A stretch of DNA of 64,000 nt, taken from assembly GCA_963556255.1 (NCBI GenBank), contig OY744604.1, forward strand, positions 75,076,736 to 75,140,735, given 5' to 3'. A model generated the notes under the pieces. The model saw only the letters and a program-made list of their open reading frames with translations, did no database searches and was not told the DNA's origin. This document shows, in pieces, positions 39,983 through 51,002 of the stretch (within the stretch, counting starts at the first letter, position 1; every line of letters begins with the position of its first letter). Made by a program: the position numbers and the translations under genes. Source of the DNA: Allolobophora icterica. Lineage: Eukaryota > Annelida > Clitellata > Crassiclitellata > Lumbricidae.

Positions 39983-42955
39983 GAGCTGAAACATTGGATG
40001 CCGCTGAAAGAAGTCTCTCAATAGTAAATCGTGTCGGAAATTGGTCTAACCAAAATGGAAGATGCCGTGTCGCAATTCCTAGTTGGCACTTGTCAGCTGC
40101 ATCCAAGAACTACTTCAAGCATTGGCTTTGAGTGGTCGCTGCTAATAAGCATTAAAATGGATTGGAAAAGAGAATACAGAACGGTCTGCGGCAGCAAAGC
40201 TGAATTTTACATCGAACCAATAAATTCTTGCATCGATGATAGAGATATGCTGACGCATACAAACCAGATGCTGGCGTTTAATCATAACAATCTCGACTTG
40301 CCAGAAGACATAACAGATCTTGAAGACTCGTTTACATGTTTTAAGATAGAACCCTACCAAGACAACCCCAGCTTTGTACGACTTGGTTGGTTTGGAACTG
40401 CAGAGTACCGATGGGATTTGAAGAAATATCAACTTCGTCGGATAAACAAGATACTCTGGCTTCCAAAATTCCACCAAGTATATGAGCCAATGTTCAAAGA
40501 GCTGCAAAATCCAAAAGGCTTCACACAAATTGGCTTAAGTAGATGGAATTGGGTACTAGATGAAACCTCATTTAAAACAAGTATGAGCGGACCAGCCTTT
40601 AAATACGTATCAATGGAGACATTCTCTTCGGATATTGTTAATAGTATACGGTGCCTTTGGTGGCCTCTTTCGGCAAAGAGCTGGCCATTGCGTAGCCGAT
40701 GTCACGGATGGCCAAGTAGATCAACAATACAAGAAGTGGTTGACAACGGTTGTGATGCTGTATGTGCTACACACCGGGACACGCAAAACGACGTGTTTCA
40801 GTGGAGATTATCATTCTCAAGAGCTGAGGTTGTTCTGATTCGGAGTTGGACTCCAACTCAGCAGATCGTCTACCACCTGCTCAGGTATTTCTCCAAAAGA
40901 GAAATATTCCTAAAAAACTGCCAGAAAGAGCAAGAGATTCTCTGCACCTACCATTTGAAGACACTGATGTTGTGGTCATGCGAAGAGGAATCACCAGAGT
41001 GGTGGGAATCATCAAGTGTCATTGTGATTTGTTGCCGATTACTAGAAAAACTTACTAGATGCTTAAAGCAAAGACATCTCTCAAATTACTTTATTCCCGA
41101 ATCAAATATTCTTGGTCATCGTATGAGCCCCGATTTATTACAGGATACAACAACAAGACTCGAAGATCTTAGCAACCCTGACAGTTTGAGTAGATGGTTT
41201 GTTAAGAATTACATTCTGCCTGTTCACCAAAGGTTATATGCAATCAATTCAGCTGAGAAAGAGCTGACAGCCTATGATATTCAACAGTGTATGATAGATG
41301 TCTGTACAAATTATGAAAGAACAGAGCCTTCTCGTCTGAACTACTTTATAAGTTTAGGATCTGCGAATTTGCTGGAAGCAATTGCTTTGGTTGGTAGATC
41401 GCACCAATGTAGTAAGAACACAAGAAGAACAATATTAGACTTTCAAGTTCTTTACAAGGTCATGATATCTATGAGAGGGCTTATGCAACTTCCCAACTTT
41501 CTTATCGATTATGCCAAAGCTCTGTTTTTATTGCACGGATCGCTTTTGATAACTTGTGAAGTCTTAATGTGCAATACTGATTTTCTCTCTGACATCTTGA
41601 TCGATGTATTCAGGCAAGCTCAATCTCCTAAAACTCATAGTTATCCAAGCACTTTTCCAGGGCATCTTAACGAATCCCAAGTCTTTTATATTAAAGCCGA
41701 AGAAATTATGAGTAGCATAATCACTTGTCAGTTCAAAGCTGAGACTGAATTACTGGCCTTGGTATCAATACAATGTCTGCACAAATCTTTGAGTTGCCAT
41801 GATTCATGTTCAGATATGACATCGCTACCGTCATTGGTCTATATGGCTGCGTTGTATTATTTTATGGAAGATCGTCAGAATACAGTAGAACTTTGTTTCA
41901 GACTTCCATTTGCTCAAAAGAAAGACTGTCGGGTGACTCCGAAAACCAAGAAGGCTTTAAACGTTAACTGTCTTCTCTTTCTGGATGATGTTGCAAACAT
42001 TGCAGGGCTATTGTTGCTCCAAAAGTACATCGTGCAAAGGGATCGATGTTTGAATCCTGATAACAAACATCCGGTTTCGTTTGATTCGCGCATTAGCCCA
42101 GAGATATTTGCTCAGTATATGATGACGTCTTGCTGCCTTGAAGATTCCTCAGTGAGGATTTTGAAACTGTCAACATTAGTAATTGCTTTTGAACTCGATG
42201 TAAGTTTTGCTGCATTCCTTCGCCATTAACTATCCAGATACAAGCGTAAAGTTTTCGTTATCGGGTACTCAACTCGGTCTGCTGAATATCAAAATAATTG
42301 CAAGGCAGACTTGATGTGTACTGAGAAAGCTTTCGTTTTGAAAGCTTTGAGTGAAACTTCGCTTGACTATATGAACTGTTTTTATGAATCGGTCTTCGAG
42401 GAGTTTGGTATCCGATGCGACGTCGTGAACTGTTACCGTGCTCTTCATTGCTATCAGACCAAGAGATATGAAGAGGTTACCAATTTCTGCGAGAAAACAT
42501 TACAAGAACCGGTGCCAGATGGGCAGTTGGTAAAATTTGATTTTCTCAACGTTTCTGTTTCGTCTCCGTTTACTGCGTATTTTGATGACGACGTCCAGAC
42601 ATTGAGTGGATTTAAAGCACTCTTTGAAAATGTGGCTGGCAAACTTGTACTCATGAGAAATCCGAATACGATCTTGTCTACGGCTCTTGTCCTCAGAGGA
42701 GTTAATCGTTCAACGGAGGTTTTCTTGCCAAATTTTGATCTTGTTTTAGACAGACATTTTCTAGCTAATTACTTGAAATTCCGGTGTTTAATTGACCTTG
42801 AATTTCCACAAAGCGAGTTGGTATTGACATTTAAGTGCTTAGCATCTAACTGTAGGCACACTGCTACATCTGTTTTCGGACGGATTATCACTTGTTTCAT
42901 GTATCATAAGATAGTCCGAAAGCCGAGAAAGATCTTCAAAGAAAATATTCCTTAA
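39983..42955 (+). CDS. Mab-21/cGAS-like nucleotidyltransferase-fold protein (two or more exons, N-terminus doubtful)
   Basis: The main frame is open 40055-42199, then continues at 42305 after a 105-bp intron (donor GTAAGT at 42200, acceptor ending 42304, phase 0). Together about 931 codons. A GS motif with nearby acidic residues (GSKAEF, then SCIDDRDM) resembles the nucleotidyltransferase site. A typical Mab-21 C-lobe follows: HGWPSRSTIQEVVDNGCD, FQWRLSFSRAEVVLI, WTPTQQIVYHLLRYF, TYHLKTLMLWSCEE, NYFIPESN. The rest is a long helical C-terminal region. Just upstream, after an acceptor CTTTTCAG (39982), another frame reads LDAAERSLSIVNRVGNWSN and IPSWHLSAASKNYFKHWL then TGA (40129), which looks coding. 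The 5' part may therefore be frameshifted or decayed. Such proteins can make cyclic-dinucleotide signals in innate immunity. Confidence 0.75.
42200..42304 (+). other. Intron in Mab-21-like gene
   Basis: GTAAGT donor, AAG acceptor, phase 0 on both sides; skips the in-frame stop at 42227-42229. Confidence 0.65.
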
Positions 42956-42959
42956 TTCG

Positions 42960-43030
42960 ATTGACTGATTGATTGATTGATTGATTGATTGACTAATTGG
43001 TTGGTTGGTTGGTTGATTGAGTAATTGATT
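42960..43030 (+). repeat. (GATT)n/(GGTT)n microsatellite
   Basis: GATTGATTGATT and GGTTGGTTGGTT runs directly after the Mab-21-like stop. Confidence 0.9.
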
Positions 43031-43249
43031 GACTTACTGCGTCTAAACCCGCCAGATAGAATATTTAGAGAAACACATAACTGGATATCATATCTTTAAT
43101 CGGTCAAAACAGATCAAACAATGGGGCCGTGGATTACCAGCATTTCCATGGGCATTATATAAGACATACAATATTATTGCTTTAGCGCCTTGAGTGCTCC
43201 TACGGCCTCAAGAGTACTCCTCTCCTTTGGCTTCGATCTTACTTAACTG

Positions 43250-43800
43250 AGCGTACTCAAATTATCATTTCAGGAAACCCCAGATCAAAATGAGTTCCAA
43301 ACTTTCTAGGTGTTCCCCAGGGCTCGGTTCTTCGACCCCTCCTCTTTATTTTGTACACGGTTGACATCACCTCACTCATTGCACATCACTCCGCTAAGGG
43401 TCAACTCTATGCTGACGACGTATAAGCATAAGTCCATGGTCCTCCTTTGGCCCAACTCACCTTAGATGATCGTATTCAGGTACTCTTATTCAGGTAATAA
43501 TTTACAAGCATGGATCTCTTCCAATCACCTTGCTCTAATTCCTCAAAAAGTCAACTACTCTGGTTTGGTACTCCTCAGAAACTCCAAAAACTTGACTTTC
43601 CGCTTCTTGCTGAAAACTTTCCCAGTTTCCCTTTTCTATCAGTGTGCGTGACCTAGATGTCAAAATGGACACTTCTCTCGCCTTTTCTGAACATGTTTAA
43701 AAGCTCACACGCTCTTCCTACTTTCAACTTCGGCGCATCAGGACTATTCGCAAAATTTGTCCCAATCCATCTTGACCCTTATAGTACACGCATTAAATTG
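43250..43800 (+). mobile_element. CR1/L2-like LINE relic with YADD box
   Basis: Reads GVPQGSV-type text then LLFILYTVDITSLIAHHS and QLYADDV, the reverse-transcriptase core. Continues SQLLWFGTPQKLQKLDFPLLAENFPS with frameshifts. Confidence 0.75.
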
Positions 43801-43819
43801 TCTGTTCTATAATTATTCA

Positions 43820-44165
43820 CTATCTTAAGAGAACGAGTAGCGCTGGCACGACCACCAGATAGGAGTTCAGCCCGGACCGAAGGAGGAAGCTGATTCCACG
43901 ATTAAGGGTCAATACCAACAAAGGAACGAGACTGGGCCATGGCCGTTCTCACTCGCGGAACAAATAAGTCAAATCGATCAGAGGAACGAAGAGGGCGAAG
44001 GGAGCCAGACATAATTGAGACAGAGGTATTTAGGAGCAAGTCCCAAGTTAGATCGGCAAATATGGATAAGTACCTTATTCGGATAGGGCAGTAAGAGGAA
44101 GCCAGTGACGATGTTCAAACATGAATGTGGAATTATGGAAGAAGCGTGGGAGATTGGCGATATTT
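43820..44165 (-). mobile_element. CR1/L2-like LINE C-terminal relic
   Basis: The minus strand reads RPLRSSDRFDLFVPRVRTAMAQ, SRSFVGIDP, stop, SWNQLPPSVRAELLSGG, the standard C-terminus of these LINEs, in the opposite direction to the neighbouring relic. Confidence 0.75.
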
Positions 44166-45943
44166 AATGCGAAGAAACACCTAATTATTTAGGTAAAGTC
44201 CTTGACTATTATTTATTTTTAAAGTTTTCACGTGTTCTATGCTCATGAATTGCTATTCAATGCAAAACCGTCATTTTGCCTTCTCCCTTACAAATATTTT
44301 GCACCGCCTACAGAAATTGCTGCGGACGCCCATGGTGCAAAAAATCCATAGGTTTAAATTTATTGACCGTTTAAATTTCTATCCCCGTGGGCGGGCAGAG
44401 ACCCCAGTGCATTGTTATGCCCAGAGCCTACAATGCTGTTTAGACGGAACTGGTCCTATATGGGATCCGTGTGGGCATGCTAGCAGGGTAGGACTGTATT
44501 CATATCAATTGAATATAATAAAATTATCTTTACTTGTTTCACGTAGGCCCCCTACTTCGACAATGACAAATTTTGCATGATGGACTCAGGGTTTGAACAC
44601 AAATTGCAAAGGTTAAAAGACTTGCCTCAACCTCTCGGCCACGGTGATGGTAGTGGACGAGTGTTATAATAGAGACACGTTCTTTTAAATTAAAGTCACG
44701 GTAATACAATTCTACAGTCTCATACCGTGAACAGTGGCTGTTGGTGCCCTAGTGGACGTACAGCTGTTCACCCTTTGCCATCAGTGGCTCAATGCGGGTC
44801 AACTATGAACCCAGTGAGTTTAGGCACCAGTGATCATAATGTTCAGACATCTTGACACGCATATTTTATTTTCTCTAAGCTACTTAGCCTACGTAGATGA
44901 GCCAACAGGGCTAAACTCGTGCTGGATACCCACTTACGTTCATGACAATCTGAGCGTATACATATCATCAATACTGACCTCAACAGAGCTGCCTACAGCG
45001 AAACAATAAAGTCATCGCACTTCAACAAAAGGTGACCTACGTGTAGTACGAGGCTTAAACCCTGCAGTGGTTTGTTTGCTCATAGTAGGCTATCACAGAG
45101 TACTTTACTGCAGCATATTAATCGTAAACTCATGACAGATCCGCAGCTGTACACTCAATCATCCTTTTCATAAAAGGCAACGCGACGATCGAGGCAATCG
45201 TCTTCAACGACAGCTAACAGCAATGTGCGCCTTTATTTACATAGTCAGCCTAGACAGCAAAACGAGGATCGACACTTTGCATAAGTGTTTAATAACACCA
45301 CCAACGTGCTTTATCATTTGATCATGCACGCATACAAGCCGTACACGTATGCACTATGTTTGCAAAGCTGTTCTCAGAATTGCTTACTGTTATATGGGTA
45401 GGCCTATAGAGGCCACAGGCTCAGTAGGCTACGTACAGGTTTAGGCCTACATCAAGTGGCGCTCAAACGTGCAATACTTCTTGCATCACTTTCTTAGCTC
45501 TGTTTTTCGTAGTAAGTTAAAGCAACGTCTGTTCTACAGGGCCTACCGTGACTAGGATCTTCTGTTCGCTCTGCCTAGTTGCCTCTTGTGTCATTGCGGT
45601 TTCAAATTGTGTTTCAAATTGTCATTCCAACATGCGTTGTCTCTCTGTCTCATCGGACTGACCATCTGGGTGTCGACCCGATTTATTATGGATTTTTGGT
45701 GCGTCGTCGCTTTATGCTTATGCGATTGGACGCCGACTCTATAGGAGTTCCTAATTAATAGTAATAATAGGTTAATGCCACGGCTATAATCTACAGCGAT
45801 CAGCTATCGAAAAGTAGCCTTTATCAAAGCATAACATAACAAAATGACAAGGGTTTTGAGTGGTTCAGAAGACGTGTAGTCTGTGTTAGAGCCACTGCAA
45901 ATTAACCTCAAACGCTTAATTGCCCAATTTTCCTAGCATCTTC
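44166..45943. other. Gene-free stretch
   Basis: No coding feature recognised; contains several TAGGCCTAC words. Confidence 0.4.
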
Positions 45944-46590
45944 TTAACCCTTGAACGGTAACCTTTTTTTTACACCGGTCCTCGGTAACCTGGGGTTGTT
46001 TTATACCCCCGGGGGTAACTGCTGTTGTTTGTGAGGTAGGAACGAATTTTTCTAACGATACAGTACATCATAGGCCTAGTTTGATAATATTCTGTGTATT
46101 TAACACGATTAGGTATTCTATGCAGAGGACTGACGTCATTACGATGACGTCATTGCGCTATTGACATAAAACCAACTGTCGGTTTTGCTAATATTCATGT
46201 TATTGAATGTTTTTCTGTTATGTAAGAGCTGTAGGCCTACAATTGAAGATGTCTTAGCATAAGAGATAATATCACTTGAGCTTTTGTTTGTTATCTAGAT
46301 GTAAAGATATCATATGTTATTTGTTTGGATGTGGACTAAGCATTTTAGATTCTCCTTTGCAATTAGGTTTTCTTCATAACATCTCGTTTTTTGCCGCCAT
46401 AATTATTGAAAATATGTTGACAGTATCCCGGGGGGCCCTATGCATAATTTTTTTTCACTTAATTTGAAGGATGGTCAATATTAGGGAAAGTCACCAAAGC
46501 GATTGTAAAAATTTCTAATACTTCCTTTAATAGCTGCAGTTACAACAATCTGGGGGTAGAAATTACCCCCAGGTTACCGTTCAAAGCTGT
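45944..46590. mobile_element. piggyBac-like MITE
   Basis: TTAA (45944-45947) then CCCTTGAACGGTAACC at the left end; the right end GGTTACCGTTCAA (46572-46584) is its inverse. Second inverted words CTGGGG/CCCCAG lie inside both ends. The right TTAA is lost. No ORF, so non-autonomous. Confidence 0.6.
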
Positions 46591-46625
46591 GATAGTGTCC
46601 GTTGAGAGTTCTATCATCCAAACCG

Positions 46626-47350
46626 TTCCATAGTAAGTAAGTAAGTAAGTGTGGACTTTAATGCTCCGCCTGCAAACGCACTGCGGCTAACAAACGGGTT
46701 AATACAAGTGTAAGAAACTGAACATATTAAGCACAGGCACTAGCATCCTAAATAAAAGGAAAAGAAAAAAATAATTTAAATCCAATTATTGTTCAAATTC
46801 CTAAGTAGAGCATTCTAATGATAAAATGTTTTCTAGACAGTGTATCAGCCCTAGGGACCTCACGGTTATGCGGACGGGGATAGCGATCCATAGCGAATAG
46901 GTGCTGGTCTTGACAGGGGGGAGGAGGCTATAGAGAATATGACTAGGATTTTTAAGGACAGCCAAAAAGAGAGTGGAGTCAGCTCGATCACAGAGGGTGT
47001 CAAAGGGAGTCTACAACTCTTGCACTGAAGAATTTCTGCTCTAATATTCCTCTTGGTTTCCTAAACAATTTATACATGTGTCCCAAGTTGCCTTTTTTGG
47101 TGCTAATTCAAAGAACCTTTCCCACTGTAGTGCTTCATTTCCAGTGATAATCTTAAAAGCTTCAAGAAGATCTCCTCTGTTTCTCCTTCTCTCCAATGTT
47201 GTTAATCCACACCTTTTTAACCTTTCTTCGTAGCTCAAATCCTTGTAGCCCCAAATAATTTTTGTAGCTCTTCTTTACACTTTCTCCAGTTTTTCCATAT
47301 CATGTTTCAGGTATGAATTCCATACCTGGATGCTGTATTCCCACTATGGC
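46626..47350 (-). mobile_element. Non-LTR retrotransposon relic, C-terminal end
   Basis: Minus strand 47041-47350 reads QVWNSYLKHDMEKLEKV, RRATKII, LSYEERLKRCGLTTLERRRNRGDL, a typical post-reverse-transcriptase region of Jockey/CR1-like LINEs. It ends at an (ACTT)n tail at 46633-46651. Confidence 0.75.
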
Positions 47351-47514
47351 CTAACCAGTGATTTGTACAACATCAATATTGTATCCTTGTCTCTGGAGAT
47401 TATTGTCCTTTTTATCATTATTATTATTATTAAAGCCGTTTTAGTCATGATACCAAATGCCGATTGGTCATTTCACATTGCTTCTTACTGTCCTCAAAAC
47501 TGCGTTGTTCGAAC

Positions 47515-47602
47515 GTGGCTGGGCTGGGAGTGCTCCTGAGTAGGCAATCTTGAAGGGGCGCCTTCAAGATTGCCTACTCAGGAGCACTCCCAACCCAGCC
47601 AC
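47515..47602. repeat. 42-bp near-perfect inverted repeat, 4-nt loop
   Basis: Arms 47515-47556 and 47561-47602 pair with one mismatch around GGCG. Each arm carries a copy of the GAGTGCTCCTGAGTAGGC retroposon-tail word, so it is a head-to-head pair of LINE/SINE ends. Confidence 0.95.
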
Positions 47603-47626
47603 AGGGATCAAGCACTGATCCCTGTG
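47600..47626. repeat. 11-bp inverted repeat adjoining the large palindrome
   Basis: CACAGGGATCA (47600-47610) and TGATCCCTGTG (47616-47626), 5-nt loop. Confidence 0.85.
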
Positions 47627-47639
47627 GCACTTCACTTAA

Positions 47640-48015
47640 CACTGTCGTCGAGCCAGAACGTTTATCACCCGTGCCAACCTTTTGTCTACCTCATAACCAG
47701 CTTTGAATCTATCTTAGTACCAGCCCCTAATCCCACCTGCTTGAGCTCTGCTGTCCTGTCACTGATGCGGCTGGCCGTTTAGTCCTTCGTTCTTCCTCTG
47801 CCGGTGAGTTCTTGGTTCCTCGTGCCACCACCGCAAGTCGACAGCGTCGCGCTTTCTTAGTGGTTGACCCCTCCATCTGGAATGGACTACCGTTGGAGAT
47901 AAGCCTGCTGCCTAGGAATAATTAGGTTATGTATCACAAGTTGCTGAAGTCTAGTCTATACTGCCGTGGATTGGCTGGGAGCGCCTCTGAGTAGGTCCTT
48001 GAGGGGGCGCTATAT
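47640..48015 (+). mobile_element. CR1/L2-like LINE C-terminal relic
   Basis: Reads TTASRQRRAFLVVDPSIWNG, LPLEISLLPRN, HKLLKSSLYCRGLAGSASE then the tail GGGGGCGCTATATCA near 48002. Confidence 0.75.
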
Positions 48016-48029
48016 CAGTAGATATATTT

Positions 48030-48205
48030 GTTGGATTCTGGGCCAAGGTCAAGGCCGAGGTCATCCAAGGTCACGATCAACTTCAAGGTCAAGGTCAAAG
48101 GTCAGAGTAGGTGAATGGATGAATGAATGGCCGACTTTCCAAGCTCGAACTTCATCATAGTGTCACGCGACTTGGCCAAGGCCAAGGTCAAGGCCAAGGT
48201 AATTC
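48030..48205 (+). promoter_or_regulatory. Cluster of AAGGTCA words
   Basis: At least nine copies of (A)AGGTCA or AGGCCA in the same orientation (48049-48105 and 48176-48215). This equals a nuclear receptor half-site. A shorter cluster, same orientation, is at 63338-63361 on the other side of element 2. Probably a widespread simple-type repeat; regulatory function not shown. Confidence 0.5.
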
Positions 48206-48671
48206 AAGGTCAAAAGTCCGACTAGGTGGATGGATGGATGATGGACGACATCGACATCGACATCGTTCACGCGAGATCGTCTTTGGCATCTAGGCCAAAG
48301 TCATTACGTCAAGCCAAATAAGCTAACTGACTGAGCGAAAGCGATCTGTTGACGTCGCTTGACTACATCGTACTTTCTAGTTAAGATAATGAAGATCGGT
48401 TAATGAAGATCGGTTAATAACGATCGGTCACGTGACACGTCTGTGTGCGTGACTGTATTTGCGGTGTAGGCCTATTTGTGCGTGTATAAATAGCACGAAG
48501 TTTTAGGACAATTACGTGCTCGTGGAAATACCCGCACTTTCGGCGAGTGTCGTGCTAGTTGACATTTTTATGGAATTTCGTCGCGGCGAATCATAGCTTA
48601 TTTCAGACAAGTATCGATGATTTTCACTTCTTCGAATGAATGAATGAATGTGTGTTTAAGAGCGATCAGTA
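48206..48671. other. Left flank/end of element 2
   Basis: No gene. Contains GAAGATCGGTTAAT direct repeats (48390-48425) and a TATA box TATAAATAG at 48485-48493. No TIR could be matched to the right side. Confidence 0.45.
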
Positions 48672-50153
48672 TCACAATGTGGTCAAGTTTTCATTATCAA
48701 CCCAAGAATTAAAAGATTCGGGATATCCCAGCCACTTTACGAAAGATTTCTTTCCGCGTTTTTTTATGATTTTTTCGATCCTATAAATTTCTTGATTCGT
48801 TTTCTGTAATTCCTGTTCGTAAAAAGTGCCCTGAATTTCTTCTCCGTTATAATCTGTTATCTTATACGTCGGAGGATCGGTGTATTGAATTTTTGTCACA
48901 GTAAAGACTTCTTCTGTCCATCTAGGCGTATAGCCCTTTTCGAAGAACTTCTTCTTCTTAGAAATTCTGACTTTATCGCCTATTGAAAATTTAGGTTTAT
49001 CAGGTGGTTCTGGGTGTAAACCGCCATATAAATTCATCCACACAGCGCTTTCATTTGCTTTCATACTCGCTTTTATTGGAGACATTTTTATGGAAGAATG
49101 CCTAGTGCTGTTATAACGAGCAACCATATTATCTAAAACATCGATATATTTTCTAGTCGAATTAGCCGTAAAATATTTGAACATCTTCTCTTTCATCGTT
49201 CGATTCCATCGTTCGATAACGGATGATTTTTCTTCATTCTCAGTAGAGTATAACTGGATTCCTATTGATTTAACGTCTTTATTGTAAAATTCTTTTCCTT
49301 TATCGACCCACAGTTTCTCGGGTTTTCGTCCGCTACTAGAAAATATTTTGGTGAAAGCATCGAACACAGATTTTCCGCTCTTATCTTTTATCGGAACAAG
49401 CCAGCCATATTTTGAAAATATATCGATTACGCCTAATAAATATTTAACGCCATCGTTATATTTCGCGAAAGCCTGCATGTCTATGAGGTCTGCAGCCCAA
49501 ATTTGATCGATACCATTAACGTAAACCTTCCTTTTTGTAAAATGTCGTACTATAGGTTTATGTAATTGTTCGGCGAGTTCATCCGTCCATTTTGACGGCG
49601 ATTTTGCACCCGGCTTCGAATCGGAAGAAGCTAGACCTAAACCAAGATTGGCTTTTGTCGCTAAAATAGGTTTAACTATCGCTCTTTCGACGCGCTCACG
49701 TAATGTAGGATTATATATATTATTTAATTCATTTACCATTACTCTGTCGGCGGCATTTCTAGCAGCTGTATCAGAATACTGGTCATAAGCTAAATCGTGA
49801 CGATAAGCTGCTTGGTCGACTCTGTCAACTGGTTTACTCCAGTCTTTAGGGGAGGCGTCAGGATTCAATCTTAAATCTAATCTAGTTCCGGGTCCCGTAA
49901 ACGAATGTCCTGGGAGATGCAATTCTCCAGGAAATTTTGACCATGGCAGTTTGATATTACGGGTAGCTGAATTTAAAGACCCTACTAGATCTCCTCCTTT
50001 TTTGGCAGTGGAAACAAATCGAGTTTTAGTTTTTCCGCATGCGACACATATGCTTCTAATCATAGGTCTTTTATTTTTACTGATGAAATTTTGAAAATCT
50101 CTCATTTCGGTTTCTCTCTTGCACTTTACGCAATACATCTGTTCCATATACAT
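48672..50153 (-). CDS. INT: Zinc ribbon - phospholipase A2 - integrase - chromodomain fusion, 493 aa
   Basis: One continuous frame. Zinc ribbon C8, C11, C36, C39. PLA2 domain about 76-142 with calcium loop TGPGT (86-90) and catalytic H119-D120, Y123 (HDLAY). Linker about 170-205 (SSDSKPGAKSPSKWTDEL). Integrase D222 (WAADLID), D284 (LWVDKGKEF), E314 (VIERWNRTMK). Chromodomain about 456-493 (YRIEKIIKKRG, FVKWLGYP, SWVDNENL). Element 1 has the same order split over two frames. The initial MYMEQ may be extended; the second Met (residue 6) aligns with the element 1 start. The fusion might be cleaved by the element protease, so that the lipase goes to the virion along with integrase; that is inference. 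Confidence 0.92.
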   Translation of the reverse strand: MYMEQMYCVKCKRETEMRDFQNFISKNKRPMIRSICVACGKTKTRFVSTAKKGGDLVGSLNSATRNIKLPWSKFPGELHLPGHSFTGPGTRLDLRLNPDASPKDWSKPVDRVDQAAYRHDLAYDQYSDTAARNAADRVMVNELNNIYNPTLRERVERAIVKPILATKANLGLGLASSDSKPGAKSPSKWTDELAEQLHKPIVRHFTKRKVYVNGIDQIWAADLIDMQAFAKYNDGVKYLLGVIDIFSKYGWLVPIKDKSGKSVFDAFTKIFSSSGRKPEKLWVDKGKEFYNKDVKSIGIQLYSTENEEKSSVIERWNRTMKEKMFKYFTANSTRKYIDVLDNMVARYNSTRHSSIKMSPIKASMKANESAVWMNLYGGLHPEPPDKPKFSIGDKVRISKKKKFFEKGYTPRWTEEVFTVTKIQYTDPPTYKITDYNGEEIQGTFYEQELQKTNQEIYRIEKIIKKRGKKSFVKWLGYPESFNSWVDNENLTTL

Positions 50154-50188
50154 TTTAATATAAAACTATTTTTATAATTAAAAAAGAA
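50154..50188. promoter_or_regulatory. 35-bp divergent promoter
   Basis: AT-only-like spacer between the two start codons, with TTTTAATATAAAAC and TTTATAATTAAAAAAG. Confidence 0.55.
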
Positions 50189-50968
50189 ATGGAAGTTAAA
50201 GATTTATCCTGGAACGACGAGACATCGAAAAGATTTAACAACCCGTTATTACCTAGAAGTATAAGAGGTCTGATCGTAGGGAAGTCTGGATGTGGTAAGA
50301 CTACGCTATTATTAAATTTACTTTTGAATCCAGGATGGTTAGATTACGACAGCCTACAGGTATTTGGAAGATCTCTCTTTCAACCAGAATATAAAATACT
50401 GAAAAAAGCATTCGAAGAAAAATTGCCTAAAGAAGCAATCATCAGGCTGTTTGGTTGTCAAGACGAGATAGCCCGGCTGAATGTATCTCCAATATCAGTC
50501 GTTGAAGAAATGGCTAAAAGTATAGTTAAAAAATCTGATATGAACTGTCGATTCTTTGAAACTTCGGAAGAAGTGCCCGATCCGAGAGACTTGAGTGCCA
50601 AGCAGAACTTGATGATTTTCGACGACTTACAATTGGAAAAACAAAACAAATGCGAATCGTATTATATCAGAGGGAGACATAGCAATGTTGACTGCTTTTA
50701 CCTCGCACAAAACTACTTCAAACTGCCTAGACAGACCATCAGAGAGAATGCAAACTTTATCTGTTTATTTAGTCAAGACCTTAAAAATATTAATAATCTA
50801 TACAACGATCACGTAGGCGTAGATGATATGCCTAAAGACGAATTTGTAAAACTGTGCAAAACTGCGTGGGAGCGTCCGCACGGATTTGTAGTGATAGATT
50901 TAACCAGTAAAAAGAATAACGGCAAATATAGAAGTGGGTTAGATACATTTTATATGCCTTCAGCATAA
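50189..50968 (+). CDS. ATP: Genome packaging ATPase, 259 aa
   Basis: Walker A GKSGCGKTT (31-39), Walker B LMIFDD (about 141-146), IRGRHSNVD and LAQNYFKLPRQTIRENANFI as in element 1. Intact frame. Confidence 0.95.
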   Translation: MEVKDLSWNDETSKRFNNPLLPRSIRGLIVGKSGCGKTTLLLNLLLNPGWLDYDSLQVFGRSLFQPEYKILKKAFEEKLPKEAIIRLFGCQDEIARLNVSPISVVEEMAKSIVKKSDMNCRFFETSEEVPDPRDLSAKQNLMIFDDLQLEKQNKCESYYIRGRHSNVDCFYLAQNYFKLPRQTIRENANFICLFSQDLKNINNLYNDHVGVDDMPKDEFVKLCKTAWERPHGFVVIDLTSKKNNGKYRSGLDTFYMPSA

Positions 50969-51002
50969 AAATAATCTTCATAATATATATATTATATATA
51001 TA

